A DNA stretch of 57,474 nt. Origin: an uncultured Isoptericola sp. GTDB lineage: Bacteria > Actinomycetota > Actinomycetes > Actinomycetales > Cellulomonadaceae. Below are positions 25,971 through 38,736 of the stretch, one piece after another (within the stretch, counting starts at the first letter, position 1; each line of letters opens with the position of its first letter). The DNA is taken from NCBI GenBank assembly GCA_947497265.1, contig CANMFP010000016.1:1-57474 (forward strand). The letters are read 5' to 3'. The translations under genes and the position numbers were made by a program. Under the pieces are notes generated by a model. That model saw nothing but the letters and a program-made list of their open reading frames with translations. It did no database searches and was not told where the DNA came from.

Positions 25971-26870
25971 ATGGTCACCCACATGGGACTGGTCGGTCTG
26001 GGCAAGATGGGCAACAACATGCGCGAGCGTCTGCGCCGCGCGGGTATCGAGGTCACGGGCTACGACCCGCGTCCCGAGGTGTCCGACGTCGCGTCGCTCG
26101 CGGCGCTCGTCGCCGCGCTGCCCGGGCCGCGACGCGTGGCGTGGGTGATGGTCCCGGCCGGTGAACCGACGCGCGGCGTGGTCCAGGAGCTCGGAACCCT
26201 GCTGGGCGACGGCGACATCGTCATCGAGGGCGGCAACTCCCACTACCCGGAGGACCAGGCGCGTGCGGCCGAGCTCGCGGAGCGCGGCATCGGGTACGTC
26301 GACGTGGGCGTCTCCGGTGGCATCTGGGGTCTGGAGAACGGCTACGGCCTGATGTGCGGTGGACCCGACGACCAGGTCGCGTACCTCATGCCGATCTTCG
26401 ACGCGCTGCGGCCCGAGGGTCCGCGCGAGGAGGGCTTCGTGCACGCCGGCAACGTCGGGGCGGGACACTTCGCCAAGATGGTGCACAACGGCATCGAGTA
26501 CGGGCTGATGCAGGCCTATGCCGAGGGCTACGAGCTGCTGTCCGCGAAGAAGGACGTCGTCACCGACGTCCACGGCACGATGCGCGCGTGGAAGCGCGGC
26601 ACGGTGGTGCGTTCGTGGCTGCTCGACCTCATGGTCAAGGCCCTCGAGGAGGACCCGGAGCTCACGGCGATCGACGACTGGGTCGCGGACTCGGGCGAGG
26701 GCCGCTGGACGGTGGACGAGGCGATCGACAACGCCGTCCCGCTCCCCGTCATCTCGGCAGCGCTGTTCTCCCGGTTCTCCTCGCGCCAGGACGACTCCCC
26801 GGCGATGAAGGCCGTGGCAGCGCTGCGCCAGCAGTTCGGCGGACACGCCACGAAGCCCTCGGCCGAGTAG
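25971..26870 (+). CDS. gnd: 6-phosphogluconate dehydrogenase, short (GntZ-like) type, 299 aa
   Basis: Oxidatively decarboxylates 6-phosphogluconate to ribulose 5-phosphate. The Rossmann motif GLGKMGNNM is at the N terminus, GGNSHYPED matches the substrate-binding loop, and [22 protein letters not shown] carries the catalytic lysine. At about 300 residues it belongs to the short family, many of which prefer NAD; cofactor preference here is inference. ATG 25971 follows CAGGAGGTTCTCCAC. Its place between dnaN and recF is the usual actinobacterial arrangement. Confidence 0.95.
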   Translation: MVTHMGLVGLGKMGNNMRERLRRAGIEVTGYDPRPEVSDVASLAALVAALPGPRRVAWVMVPAGEPTRGVVQELGTLLGDGDIVIEGGNSHYPEDQARAAELAERGIGYVDVGVSGGIWGLENGYGLMCGGPDDQVAYLMPIFDALRPEGPREEGFVHAGNVGAGHFAKMVHNGIEYGLMQAYAEGYELLSAKKDVVTDVHGTMRAWKRGTVVRSWLLDLMVKALEEDPELTAIDDWVADSGEGRWTVDEAIDNAVPLPVISAALFSRFSSRQDDSPAMKAVAALRQQFGGHATKPSAE

Positions 26871-26889
26871 TCCGCGCGACACTGGGGTC

Positions 26890-28071
26890 ATGTACGTCTC
26901 GCACCTCTCCCTGCTCGACTTCCGGTCCTACGAGGCAGCCGACGTCGAGCTCGAGCCGGGCCCCAACGCGTTCGTCGGCCGCAACGGCCGCGGCAAGACG
27001 AATCTCGTGGAGGCTCTGGGGTACGTCGCGACGCTCGGCAGCCACCGGGTCGCGAACGACACCCCGCTGATCCGTGCCGGCGCCCAGCGTGCGGTGGTCC
27101 GGACCCGCGTCGTCCGGGGCGAGCGAGCGTCGACGGTCGAGCTGGAGATCACCGCGGGCAAGGCGAACCGGGCTCGCGTGAACCGCGGCCAGCTCGGCCG
27201 CGCGCGCGACGTCCTCGGGATCCTGCGCACCGTCCTGTTCGCCCCGGAGGACCTGGGTCTCGTCAAGGGAGACCCGGACGGCCGGCGCCGCTTCCTGGAC
27301 CAGCTCGTCGTGCAGCTCCTCCCCCGTGCCGCCGGCGTGCTGGCCGACTACGAGCGCGTGGTCCGTCAGCGGTCGGCGCTGCTGAAGTCGCTGCGCGGTC
27401 ACCGGGCCGCCGGGCGCGACCCGGACCTGTCGGCGCTGGAGGTCTGGGACGCCCGCGCGGCCCAGCTCGGTGGGCAGGTGCTGGCGTGGCGCACCGCGCT
27501 CGTGCGCTCCCTGCAGCCGCTCGTGGCGACGGCGTACGAGCAGGTCAGCGACGCGGACAGCGAGGCGCAGATCCGGTACCGCTCGGCGGTGCTGCCCGAC
27601 GGACCGTCGGACGCGGTGGCGCCGGAGGAGCTCGAGAAGCTGTTGGCCGCCGCCGTCGAGGAGCAGCGGGCGCAGGAGATCGAGCGGGGCCAGAGCCTCG
27701 TCGGGCCGCACCGGGACGATCTCGTGCTCTCCCTCGGCGATCTTCCTGCGAAGGGCTACGCGAGCCACGGGGAGTCGTGGTCGTTCGCGCTGGCTCTGCG
27801 CCTCGCGGCGTTCCGGCTGCTGGGCGGCGGGTCGGAGCCGATCGAGACCGAGGGAGTCTTCTGGGACCCGGACCACGGCTCGGACGCGGACCCGGTGCTG
27901 ATCCTCGACGACGTCTTCGCCGAGCTGGACGTCCGCCGTCGCGAGCGGCTCGCGGAGCTCGTGGTCCCGGCGCGGCAGGTGCTGGTGACGGCCGCGGTGC
28001 CGCAGGACGTCCCGGAGGCTCTCCTGGGTGCCCGCTTCGAGGTCACGCCGGGGCAGGTACGTCGTGTCTGA
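26890..28071 (+). CDS. recF: DNA replication and repair protein RecF, 393 aa
   Basis: SMC-like ATPase that promotes RecA loading at gapped DNA. The Walker A motif [14 protein letters not shown] is at residues about 33-46 after the diagnostic [16 protein letters not shown] start. [11 protein letters not shown] matches the family core, and the Walker B region reads [16 protein letters not shown] 26890 lies 19 bases after gnd. The 3' end overlaps dciA by eight bases. Confidence 0.96.
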   Translation: MYVSHLSLLDFRSYEAADVELEPGPNAFVGRNGRGKTNLVEALGYVATLGSHRVANDTPLIRAGAQRAVVRTRVVRGERASTVELEITAGKANRARVNRGQLGRARDVLGILRTVLFAPEDLGLVKGDPDGRRRFLDQLVVQLLPRAAGVLADYERVVRQRSALLKSLRGHRAAGRDPDLSALEVWDARAAQLGGQVLAWRTALVRSLQPLVATAYEQVSDADSEAQIRYRSAVLPDGPSDAVAPEELEKLLAAAVEEQRAQEIERGQSLVGPHRDDLVLSLGDLPAKGYASHGESWSFALALRLAAFRLLGGGSEPIETEGVFWDPDHGSDADPVLILDDVFAELDVRRRERLAELVVPARQVLVTAAVPQDVPEALLGARFEVTPGQVRRV

Positions 28072-28660
28072 GCAGGGGGCCGACGGCGGTCCCGCGGACC
28101 CGCTCGGCTCCCCGGACGAGCGGCGCGAGCGTGACCCGCGTCCCGTCGTCGAACGCACCGAGCTGACGCCGCGGTCCGAGGTGGCCCGCGAGGCGCTGAA
28201 CCGCGCCAAGGCGGCCGCGCGGGCCAAGGGTCTGCGCCCGGGGAGCCCGTCGCGCCGGTCGGCCCTGGCGGAGCCGCGCAAGGATCCCGGCAAGGGGCCG
28301 AACGCCCGCGACCCGCGGCTGGTCTCGGACGTGGTGGCAAGGCTGCTGCGGGACAAGGGCTGGCACGAGGAGGTCTCGGTCGGTGGGGTGATCGGCCGGT
28401 GGCGCGAGGTGGTCGGGGACCAGGTCGCGGACCACTGCACGCCGGAGACGTTCGAGGACAAGGTCCTGGTGGTGCGGGCGGACTCCACGGCGTGGGCGAC
28501 GCAGGTGCGGCTGCTCGTGCCGACGCTGATGCGGCGGCTCGACGAGGAGGTCGGCGAGGGCGTCGTGGAGCGGGTCTCGGTGCTCGGTCCGGCGGGGCCG
28601 AGCTTCCGTCGTGGACGCCGGTCGGTGCGCGGTCCCGGGCCGGGTGACACCTTCGGCTGA
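28064..28660 (+). CDS. dciA: DciA-type helicase-loading factor (DUF721), 198 aa
   Basis: The C-terminal half (about residues 85-170) is a DUF721 domain, with [34 protein letters not shown] and [17 protein letters not shown]. DciA is the proposed loader or partner of replicative helicase DnaB in bacteria lacking DnaC/DnaI. The N-terminal half is charged and disordered. GTG 28064 overlaps the recF stop. The recF-dciA-gyrB order equals Rv0003-Rv0004-Rv0005 in mycobacteria. Confidence 0.93.
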   Translation: MSEQGADGGPADPLGSPDERRERDPRPVVERTELTPRSEVAREALNRAKAAARAKGLRPGSPSRRSALAEPRKDPGKGPNARDPRLVSDVVARLLRDKGWHEEVSVGGVIGRWREVVGDQVADHCTPETFEDKVLVVRADSTAWATQVRLLVPTLMRRLDEEVGEGVVERVSVLGPAGPSFRRGRRSVRGPGPGDTFG

Positions 28661-28975
28661 CCAGGCTGGTGGTCGATGTGGAGAAACCTGTGGACAACGT
28701 GTGGGAGAGCACACGCTCGGCGGCCCGGTGGCCGCGATTTCCCGCGGATCTCCGGTAGACTCGGTGGGTGTCCCCGGGTGTCGATCCGGGTCCGTGGAGA
28801 ACCGTGCGACCGGCCCGATCGGGCCGGTCGACGACTGCTCGGGCCTCGATGGTCCCCCGGTGGCGCACGGCACCGACCCGCAGCCGGCACACCCGTGCCC
28901 GTCCCTGTGCTGCGGCCCGGACCTCGGTCCGGGACACCCCGTCGCGTGCCTGGACGACGAGGAGTGCTACAGCCT
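28661..28975 (+). promoter_or_regulatory. gyrB upstream region: DnaA box, -10 box, palindromes, coding-like segment
   Basis: This 315-base gap carries a perfect DnaA box TGTGGACAA at 28689-28697 and a TAGACT -10-like hexamer at 28756-28761. It also has a 24-bp perfect palindrome at 28807-28830 and a GC-rich hairpin at 28916-28933. From about 28794 to 28985 one frame has strongly G/C third positions and would encode a Cys-rich peptide ([15 protein letters not shown]), but it is out of frame with gyrB. It could be a leader or the remnant of an N-terminal extension. Confidence 0.6.
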
Positions 28976-31051
28976 GTGGCTCAGCGATCCGACAACAGCT
29001 ACGACGCCGGGAACATCACCGTCCTCGAGGGTCTCGAGGCAGTCCGCAAGCGACCCGGCATGTACATCGGGTCCACCGGCGCGCGAGGTCTCCACCATCT
29101 CGTGTACGAGGTCGTGGACAACTCGGTCGACGAGGCTCTCGCCGGCCACGCGGACACCATCGACGTCACGCTCCTGGCGGACGGCGGGGTGCGCGTCGTC
29201 GACAACGGCCGTGGCATCCCCGTGGCGATGCACCCCACCGAGGGCCGGCCGACGATCGAGGTCGTCATGACGATCCTGCACGCGGGCGGAAAGTTCGGGG
29301 GCGGCGGCTACGCCGTCTCCGGCGGTCTGCACGGCGTGGGCATCTCGGTCGTCAACGCCCTCTCGTCGCGGGTGGTCACCGAGGTGCGCCGTGACGGCTA
29401 CGCCTGGCGCCAGGAGTTCGCCGACGGCGGCGCTCCGGTCGGTGAGCTGCAGCGGCTCGAGGCCACGCAGGAGACGGGCACGACGCAGACGTTCTGGGCC
29501 GACGACACCATCTTCGAGACGACGGACTTCGACTTCGAGACGCTCCGGTCGCGGTTCCAGCAGTACGCGTTCCTCAACAAGGGCCTGCGGATCACGCTGA
29601 CGGACGAGCGGACCGAGCACGTCTCCGGCCCGGACGAGATCACCGGCGTACCCGACGCCGTCGAGAGCGTCGCCGATGATGGCGACGCCGCGGCTGCGGC
29701 GTCCCCGGACGACGAGGTGCACGACGCCGAGTCCGAGGACGGCGCGGTGCGGACCGTCACGTACAAGTACGACGACGGCCTGATCGACTACGTCAAGCAC
29801 ATCAACGCGGCGAAGCGGTCGGAGATCATCCACCCGGAGATCATCGACATCGAGTCGGAGGACACGACGGCGAAGATCTCGCTCGAGATCGCGCTGCAGT
29901 GGACCAGCGCGTACAGCGAGTCGGTGCACACGTTCGCCAACACGATCTCGACGACGGAGGGCGGCACCCACGAGGAGGGCTTCCGTGCGGCACTGACCGG
30001 CCTGGTCAACTCGTACGCCCGGGACAAGGCGATCCTCAAGGAGAAGGAGGAGAACCTCACGGGTGACGACATCCGCGAGGGGCTCACCGCGGTGCTGAGC
30101 GTCAAGCTGGGCGAGCCGCAGTTCGAGGGGCAGACGAAGACCAAGCTCGGCAACACCGAGGCGAAGACGTTCGTCCAGCGCGTCGTGCGCGAGAAGCTGG
30201 TCGACTGGTTCGACGCCCACCCGAACGAGGCGCGGGACATCATCCGCAAGGCGATCTCGGCGTCGCAGGCGCGCATCGCGGCCCGCAAGGCACGCGAGGC
30301 GACCCGACGCAAGGGGATCCTCAGCTCGGGCGGGATGCCCGGCAAGCTGAAGGACTGCCAGTCGAACCGCCCCGAAGAGTGCGAGATCTACATCGTCGAG
30401 GGCGACTCCGCCGGCGGTTCGGCGGTGCGTGGCCGTGACCCGCACAACCAGGCGATCCTGCCGCTGCGCGGCAAGATCCTCAACGTGGAGCGGGCGCGCC
30501 TGGACAAGGCGCTGTCCAACGCCGAGGTCCAGGCCCTGATCACGGCGTTCGGCACCGGCATCGGCGAGGACTTCGACATCGCGAAGCTGCGGTATCACAA
30601 GATCGTGCTCATGGCCGACGCGGACGTCGACGGCCAGCACATCTGCACGCTGCTGCTGACGCTGCTGTTCCGGTACATGCGACCGCTCATCGAGCAGGGG
30701 CACGTGTACCTGGCGCAACCGCCGCTGTACAGGCTCAAGTGGACGAACGCCCCGCACGACTACGTCTACTCCGACAGGGAACGCGACGCGTTCCTCCAGG
30801 AGGGCATCGCCAAGGGCAAGCGGATCCCCAAGGAGAACGGGATCCAGCGCTACAAGGGTCTCGGCGAGATGGACTACACCGAGCTCTGGGACACCACGAT
30901 GGACCCGGAGCACCGTACGTTGATGCAGGTCACCATCGATGACGCGGCCGCGGCTGACGAGATCTTCTCGGTGCTGATGGGTGAGGACGTCGAGTCTCGG
31001 CGCAGCTTCATCCAGCGCAACGCCAAGGACGTCCGGTTCCTCGACATCTGA
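28976..31051 (+). CDS. gyrB: DNA gyrase subunit B, 691 aa
   Basis: ATPase subunit of the type IIA topoisomerase that introduces negative supercoils. The GHKL ATPase begins [20 protein letters not shown] and includes [10 protein letters not shown] and [13 protein letters not shown]. The transducer has an acidic Ala/Asp/Glu-rich insert common in actinobacteria. The TOPRIM domain starts EGDSAGGSA near residue 475 with DADVDGQHI, and the C terminus ends [14 protein letters not shown] 28976 follows GAGGAG by 11 bases and gives a short [13 protein letters not shown] lead-in typical in size. This start is the least certain point because the DNA just upstream looks coding in another frame. Confidence 0.95.
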   Translation: MAQRSDNSYDAGNITVLEGLEAVRKRPGMYIGSTGARGLHHLVYEVVDNSVDEALAGHADTIDVTLLADGGVRVVDNGRGIPVAMHPTEGRPTIEVVMTILHAGGKFGGGGYAVSGGLHGVGISVVNALSSRVVTEVRRDGYAWRQEFADGGAPVGELQRLEATQETGTTQTFWADDTIFETTDFDFETLRSRFQQYAFLNKGLRITLTDERTEHVSGPDEITGVPDAVESVADDGDAAAAASPDDEVHDAESEDGAVRTVTYKYDDGLIDYVKHINAAKRSEIIHPEIIDIESEDTTAKISLEIALQWTSAYSESVHTFANTISTTEGGTHEEGFRAALTGLVNSYARDKAILKEKEENLTGDDIREGLTAVLSVKLGEPQFEGQTKTKLGNTEAKTFVQRVVREKLVDWFDAHPNEARDIIRKAISASQARIAARKAREATRRKGILSSGGMPGKLKDCQSNRPEECEIYIVEGDSAGGSAVRGRDPHNQAILPLRGKILNVERARLDKALSNAEVQALITAFGTGIGEDFDIAKLRYHKIVLMADADVDGQHICTLLLTLLFRYMRPLIEQGHVYLAQPPLYRLKWTNAPHDYVYSDRERDAFLQEGIAKGKRIPKENGIQRYKGLGEMDYTELWDTTMDPEHRTLMQVTIDDAAAADEIFSVLMGEDVESRRSFIQRNAKDVRFLDI

Positions 31052-31154
31052 CCGGAGCTGCGCGTACGCCACAAGGTTGCGCAGTTGTACAGAACTTCAG
31101 CACTGATCGAGGCAGGACCCGCGCCCTGGCGGCGCAGGAAGAAACGGAGACACG

Positions 31155-33793
<2,639 letters not shown>

Positions 33794-33794
<1 letters not shown>

Positions 33795-34819
33795 TGGCCA
33801 GCGACAAGAACGCGGGGCAGGCAGGGACGAAGACGGCGGACGCTGCGGAGTCGACGCAGCAGATGGCGCCCGTCCCGGCAGCGCCGACCACGTCGGGCAA
33901 GGACCGTGTCTCGGCGCCGGAGAAGGGCGGCTCGTCCGCCGTCCCGGCGGCGGAGCCGGAGCCGACCGACAAGCCGGCGAACGATGCGCCGTCGACCCCG
34001 GAGCCGCCGGCCTCCCAGCCTGCGACGGACCAGACGCCGGGCGGAGGCCCGTCGACCGAGCAGGCTCCGACGGCGGCCGCCGCGCCACCGCCCGCCGCTC
34101 CGGCAGCTCCGGAACCGGCGAACGGCTCCTCGGTGAAGGACGGCGCCGTCAAGGCGGCGGCCGCTGCCCTCGCGGCGGCGCGCACCGCAGCCAAGAAGGT
34201 GCAGTCGGCGGCCTCCTCAAGCACCGGCGCCGAGCCGCCGGATGCGGCGTCGGCAGGGACCCAGAGCGCTCCCCCGCCGCCGCCCTCTGCGGGAGCGACG
34301 CAGAGCGCGCCGCGGCCCGAGATGCACTACTCCGTGGGCGGGGTGCACGGCGCGGCCCAGACCGAGGCCTCGCCGTCGGCCGCCGGTGGCCAGTACGGTG
34401 CGGCAGCGGGAGCCCAGCCCGTGCCCGCGTCGGCCGCCACCCCGAGCGAAGGTCTCGGTAGCCCGCGCCGCGTCCGGCTCGCCGTGTCGCGCATCGACCC
34501 CTGGTCGATCATGAAGCTCGCGTTCCTGCTGTCGGTGGCGATCGGCATCATGATCGTCGTGGCCACCGCCGTGGTCTGGTACTCGCTGAACTCCCTCGGG
34601 ACGTTCGCGACGATCCAGGATTTCCTCATCGAGACGATGGGGCCACAGACGATCAACATCACGCAGTTCGTCGAGTTCGAACGGATGATCTCGCTCTCGA
34701 CGCTGATCGCGCTGGTCAACATGGTGCTGTTCACGGCGATCGCCACCATCATGGCGATCCTGTACAACATCACGGCAGCGCTCGTCGGCGGCGTCCACCT
34801 CACCCTCACCGACGACTGA
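33794..34819 (+). CDS. DUF3566 membrane protein, 341 aa
   Basis: About 230 residues of low-complexity Ala/Pro/Ser/Glu sequence precede a conserved C-terminal DUF3566 domain (from about RRVRLAVSRIDPWSIMKLAFLLS). That domain has two transmembrane helices, at about 238-258 and 310-330. This family follows gyrA in many actinobacteria (Rv0007-like) and its function is unknown; mycobacterial relatives sit near cell-division genes. ATG overlaps the gyrA stop, so it is coupled to gyrase translation. The 116 bases after it carry a possible promoter (TTGGGG at 34872, TAACGT at 34896) for tRNA-Ile. Confidence 0.9.
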
Positions 34820-34935
34820 CGAGGGGCGGCCCGGCGCGATGGACGTCACACCACGGGGAACCTCCCGCGGTTTGGGGCCGGAGCGCCGGGTACGGTAACG
34901 TTCCGTGCTGCACGCGTTCTTCGAACACGTGCGGA

Positions 34936-35009
34936 GGGGCTATAGCTCAGACGGTTAGAGCGCTTCCCTGATAAGGAAGAGGTCGGAGGTTCAAGTCCTC
35001 CTAGCCCCA
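34936..35009 (+). tRNA. tRNA-Ile(GAT)
   Basis: 74-nt cloverleaf: acceptor GGGGCTA pairs with TAGCCCC, D-arm AGCTCAGACGGTTAGAGC, anticodon loop CTGATAA with GAT, T-loop GGTTCAAGTCC, discriminator A. CCA is not encoded. The gyrA/DUF3566/tRNA-Ile/tRNA-Ala order is conserved in actinobacteria. Confidence 0.98.
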
Positions 35010-35035
35010 CTCCCTGGCAGACGCGGAGGTCCAGC

Positions 35036-35155
35036 ATGAAGAAGTTGTTCATCGTCCTGCTCGCCGCAGCGGCAGGGTACCTCGTCTGGCGCCGCGTCTC
35101 GGCCGATGCGGCCGACCGTGACCTCTGGACCGAGGTCACCGACTCTCTCGACTGA
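35036..35155 (+). CDS. DLW-39 family small membrane protein, 39 aa
   Basis: Exactly 39 residues starting MKKLFIVLLAAAAGYLVWRR, one transmembrane helix, and ending DLWTEVTDSLD. The DLW motif near the end and the length match the DLW-39 family described near actinobacterial origins; function is unknown. ATG 35036 follows GGAGGTCCAGC. It sits between the two tRNA genes. Confidence 0.93.
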   Translation: MKKLFIVLLAAAAGYLVWRRVSADAADRDLWTEVTDSLD

Positions 35156-35163
35156 ATCCCCCG

Positions 35164-35239
35164 GGGGCCATGGCGCAATTGGTAGCGCACCTGCTTTGCA
35201 AGCAGGGGGTTGGGGGTTCGAGTCCCCCTGGCTCCACCA
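35164..35239 (+). tRNA. tRNA-Ala(TGC), CCA encoded
   Basis: Acceptor GGGGCCA pairs with TGGCTCC and includes the G3-U70 wobble that identifies tRNA-Ala. The anticodon loop is TTTGCAA with TGC, and the T-loop is GGTTCGAGTCC. Discriminator A at 35236 is followed by encoded CCA (35237-35239). Confidence 0.98.
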
Positions 35240-35244
35240 CACCT

Positions 35245-35279
35245 GACCAGGGCCGACACGTTCGGCCCTGGTCTTTTTT
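35245..35279 (+). terminator. Rho-independent terminator after tRNA-Ala
   Basis: A 12-base perfect stem (35245-35256 with 35262-35273), five-base loop, then six T residues. It marks the end of the conserved block before the accessory insert. Confidence 0.92.
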
Positions 35280-35326
35280 GTGCGTCGAGGGTGCTGATCC
35301 TCACCGGGTGATGGTCCCGACGCAGG

Positions 35327-35830
35327 TCAGCTCTGACGCAGGGCTGACAGGACGATGCCCACCGGCACGCTCACCCCGAGGATCGCGAGGAGCAGCCGGT
35401 AGATCGCCAGGTGCCAGGAGTGCGTGCGCGGATGGCGGACCGCTGCCAGGAACAGCGCGAGCGCAAGGAGCAGCAGGGCACCACCAGCGACCACCACGGC
35501 CACCGAGCTGATCAGGGTGCCGAGAAGAACTGCGGTGTTGGCGGCGTTGTAGACGACGAGCTGCCAGGCACGGCGTCTTCCGGAGGGAGGGACCGCGGCG
35601 AGCAGCGCCTGCCCCACACCGAGGCCGACCTGGGAGACGCCGGCGACCAGCACCAGGTACGCCGCGACCCAGGAGCCGTGGGTGAATCCGGTCGGTCCGG
35701 TGGCCGCAGCGACGAGCCCACCCGCGATCACGGCGATGACGCCGACGAGCGCGAAGCCGCTCATCGCGTGCCATCGCACGTCAGAGATCCGGCCCGGCAT
35801 CTCACCCCCGCCGACAGGCGTCCTGTTCAT
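35327..35830 (-). CDS. Four-helix membrane protein of unknown function, 167 aa
   Basis: Four hydrophobic segments (about residues 22-42, 52-75, 92-122 and 143-162) separated by short basic loops; there is no recognised domain. ATG 35830 follows GAGAGGAATCAGC on the minus strand, a good ribosome-binding site. It stands alone between a terminator and the polysaccharide lyase gene. A 20-bp palindrome at 35895-35914, about 65 bases upstream, might be its operator. No function can be assigned. Confidence 0.75.
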   Translation of the reverse strand: MNRTPVGGGEMPGRISDVRWHAMSGFALVGVIAVIAGGLVAAATGPTGFTHGSWVAAYLVLVAGVSQVGLGVGQALLAAVPPSGRRRAWQLVVYNAANTAVLLGTLISSVAVVVAGGALLLLALALFLAAVRHPRTHSWHLAIYRLLLAILGVSVPVGIVLSALRQS

Positions 35831-35894
35831 GCTGATTCCTCTCGTCGGTCAGCGCGGGGGGCAGGGCGCCGTGATCGCCGGGCTCCGCCCCACC

Positions 35895-35914
35895 CAGCGA
35901 TGATCTCATCGCTG
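35895..35914. promoter_or_regulatory. Operator-like palindrome upstream of the four-helix protein
   Basis: CAGCGATGA and TCATCGCTG form a perfect 9+2+9 inverted repeat, about 65 bases upstream of the ATG at 35830. It lacks a T-run and has almost no loop, which favours a dimeric repressor site over a terminator. Confidence 0.4.
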
Positions 35915-35955
35915 CGGCGCGCCGGTCTCGGCCACGCTCACACCCACAGGCGCAC

Positions 35956-35997
35956 GCGACGAAGGCCGCTGGCCCTCGGGTCAGCGGCCTTCGTCGC
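35956..35997 (-). terminator. Terminator after the rhamnogalacturonan lyase gene
   Basis: A 16-base perfect stem (35956-35971 with 35982-35997) around a ten-base loop, about 16 bases downstream of the lyase stop codon at 36014. Confidence 0.8.
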
Positions 35998-36013
35998 GGT
36001 GTGCGGTGTCCTG

Positions 36014-38632
36014 CTACGGGGTGCGCACGTCGGGCCAGGGGTAGCTGCTGACCTCGCTCCCGATGTGGAAGCTGGGGTGCGGCGGCTGGTTGTAGGCCGT
36101 GTTCTGCCACGCGATCGCGACCCGGTACTGCGGGTCGTGCATGAGCGTGGCGATTCTCAGGTCCGTCGCGTAGGGCGTGGAGTAGATGCGGAGCGCCGAG
36201 GAGTCGCTCGTCCGCCAGATGACCTCCTCGCGCCAGTCACCGAGCACGTCCCCCGAGAGAGCGGGATTCGACTTGGTGCCGTTGTTCGTTCCCACGCCGG
36301 ACGCGGTCAGCAGCCGTCCGTCGTCGTAGTCGTCGACGTGGGTGCCGTCGAGCAGCTCGCGTTCCCCGTCGTCGTCCCACCACGCCAAGAAGTTCGCCGA
36401 GCTCGGCTTGGAGCCGACGGTGTCCCCCGAGGCGTTGCGCAGCCCCGAGACGTTCGACGACCAGAACTCGGCGCCAGGGTTGCTGGTGGTGACGTTGGCG
36501 GCCACGCCGCGGCCGTTGTCGCCGTCGGGGCTGGTCTGGAACAGGACGGTGCCGTCCGAGCCGAGCAGGCTGGAGGACGGGGCGCTCCCGCTCTCGTGCG
36601 GCATGTACACCTCCTGCCCCGGACGGCCGGGCACGAAGTCGGAGACGTGGAGCGCGTCGCCGTGGCCCATGCGGGAGTTCCACAGCGGGTCGCCGTCCGA
36701 GCCGATCGCCATCGCGCCGTAGACGACGTCCTGGCGGCCGTCGCCGTCGAGGTCGGCGATGGAGAGGCTGTGGGCGCCCTGGCCGCGGTACTGGGAGCCG
36801 CGGTCGTCGGAGTCGAAGATCCACCGCGTGGACAGGTTCTGCCCGTCGAAGTCGACGGCCCAGATGACCGAGCGGGTGTAGTAGCCCCGCGCGAAGACCA
36901 TGGAGGGGGTCGCACCGTCGAGATAGGCGGTCCCGGCCAGGAACCGGTCGACGCGGTTCCCGTAGTCGTCGCCCCAGCTCCCCACGTTCCCACGCGGTGG
37001 CTGATAGTCGACGGTGTCGATCGCCGCACCGGTGCGGCCGTCGAAGATGGTCAGGAACTCGGGTCCGGACAGGACGTACCCGCCGGAGTTCCGGTGGTCG
37101 GCGCTCGCGCTGCCGATCACGGTCCCCTGACCGTCCCGCGTGCCGTCGGCGGTCTTCATCGCGATCTCGGCGTCGCCGTCGCCGTCGTAGTCGAAGACCT
37201 GGAACTGCGTGTAGTGGGCGCCGGAGCGGATGTTGCGGCCCAGGTCGATCCGCCAGAGGCGGCTCCCGTCCAGGGTGTAGGCGTCGATGATCGTGTTGTC
37301 GGTGTGCCCGGACTGGGAGTTGTCCTTCGCGTTGTCGGGGTACCACTTGACGACGTACTCGTAGTCTCCGTCGCCGTCCAGGTCGCCGACGCTGGTGTCG
37401 TTCGCGGAGTAGTTGCCTCCCGGACGGTCGATCGGGATGTCGAGGTAGCCGCCCGAGGTGAACCGGGCCTCGGTGCCGGACGGCGAAGCCTCGGTCCCGC
37501 CGGTCACCGCCGCGACCGAGTACGTCGAGCTCGAGGAGCCACCGGTGTCTCGGTAGTTCGTGGCGCCCGTGATCGGTGAGGAGTTGAGCTTCTGTCCGTC
37601 GCGATAGACGTTGAAGGCCACGTCCTGGTCGTCGGTGCCCAGCAGGCGCCAGCTCACGAGGTTGCCGCCGTCCGCCGGCCGGACGCTCACGCCCCGCGTC
37701 AGGGCCTCGACCTCGTAGGTGCCGTCACCGCCGCCCGGTTCCTCGGAACCGCCGGTCGTGACGTCCAGGTAGTCGATGTTCGCCAGCCCGTCCCCACCGG
37801 TGGCCTGCAGGCGGACGGTGTTGACCCCGGACTCGAGCTCGGCGGTGACGGTCTGGGTCGACCAGCTCGTCCAGGCTCCGGTGGCGTAGAACTGCGCGGT
37901 CCGCACGGCGACGCCGTTGACGAGGAACTCGCCGGGCCTGCTGCTCGAGCCACCGTTGGCGTAGCCGACGTCGAGGGTCATGGTGCCCGCGGCCTCGGCG
38001 TCGACCGAGAACTCGATGCCGGCACCGACGGCGTTGTCCGTGTTGCAGAATCCGGCGCCCGAGTGGCCGGCGTGGTTGGAGTCGATCGTGCCCTCGCAGA
38101 CGGCCGGGCCGTCCTCGGCCTCGAGGCGGCTCTGCGTCGGCGCGGCGGCGACGTCGGACTCGACGTAGTCGATGTTCGCCAGGCCGCCTCCGCTGGTCGC
38201 GGCCAGGCGGATCGTGGTGGAGCCGGCGGTGACAGGGGCGGTGACCGTGCTGGTGGCCCAGGAGTCCCACGCTCCCGTCGGGCCCAGCGGGACGGTGCCG
38301 ACAGCGGTGCCGCCGACGACGACGTCGGCCGGTCGGTCGGTCGTCCCACCGTTGGCGTACCGGATGCCGACGGTGGCGGTGCCGTCGCTCTCGGCCTCGA
38401 TCGTGAGGTCGAGCGTGGCGCCGACAGCGTTCTCCGTGTTGCAGAATCCGGTGCCCGAGTGGCCGGCGTGGTTGGAGTCGATCGTGCCGTCGCAGACGGC
38501 GGGGGCCGTCTCGGCCTCGTAGCGTGTCGGATCCGCGTGAGCGGTGTTCAGGGCGCCGACGCCCGTGGCGGCGACGGCGAGTCCGGAGACTGCGGCCACG
38601 AGCATGGCCCTGGTTCTTCTTTGCCTGGACAT
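36014..38632 (-). CDS. Secreted rhamnogalacturonan lyase (PL11) with two CBM35-like domains, 872 aa
   Basis: Extracellular enzyme predicted to cleave the rhamnose-galacturonate backbone of pectin by beta-elimination. Residues 1-33 are a signal peptide ending in THADP. Residues about 38-158 and 165-290 are two similar CBM35-like modules, each with the shared TIDSNHAGHSG segment and a FCNT motif. Residues about 300-870 are the PL11 catalytic propeller, with repeated Ca-binding-type DLDGDG and DYDGDGD loops. ATG 38632 follows GAAGGAGTGAAGA. No transporter or other pectinase is adjacent; LacI-like motifs lie upstream. The gene looks like an accessory acquisition between two conserved blocks. Confidence 0.92.
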   Translation of the reverse strand: MSRQRRTRAMLVAAVSGLAVAATGVGALNTAHADPTRYEAETAPAVCDGTIDSNHAGHSGTGFCNTENAVGATLDLTIEAESDGTATVGIRYANGGTTDRPADVVVGGTAVGTVPLGPTGAWDSWATSTVTAPVTAGSTTIRLAATSGGGLANIDYVESDVAAAPTQSRLEAEDGPAVCEGTIDSNHAGHSGAGFCNTDNAVGAGIEFSVDAEAAGTMTLDVGYANGGSSSRPGEFLVNGVAVRTAQFYATGAWTSWSTQTVTAELESGVNTVRLQATGGDGLANIDYLDVTTGGSEEPGGGDGTYEVEALTRGVSVRPADGGNLVSWRLLGTDDQDVAFNVYRDGQKLNSSPITGATNYRDTGGSSSSTYSVAAVTGGTEASPSGTEARFTSGGYLDIPIDRPGGNYSANDTSVGDLDGDGDYEYVVKWYPDNAKDNSQSGHTDNTIIDAYTLDGSRLWRIDLGRNIRSGAHYTQFQVFDYDGDGDAEIAMKTADGTRDGQGTVIGSASADHRNSGGYVLSGPEFLTIFDGRTGAAIDTVDYQPPRGNVGSWGDDYGNRVDRFLAGTAYLDGATPSMVFARGYYTRSVIWAVDFDGQNLSTRWIFDSDDRGSQYRGQGAHSLSIADLDGDGRQDVVYGAMAIGSDGDPLWNSRMGHGDALHVSDFVPGRPGQEVYMPHESGSAPSSSLLGSDGTVLFQTSPDGDNGRGVAANVTTSNPGAEFWSSNVSGLRNASGDTVGSKPSSANFLAWWDDDGERELLDGTHVDDYDDGRLLTASGVGTNNGTKSNPALSGDVLGDWREEVIWRTSDSSALRIYSTPYATDLRIATLMHDPQYRVAIAWQNTAYNQPPHPSFHIGSEVSSYPWPDVRTP

Positions 38633-38736
38633 TCTTCACTCCTTCGTGAGATGGCACGGCCATGCCGGGCACGGCCGATGGTCTGGCGCGTCGCGGCGAT
38701 GGCAGGGGGATCGCACCGTCGCGACGTCCAACCCGC

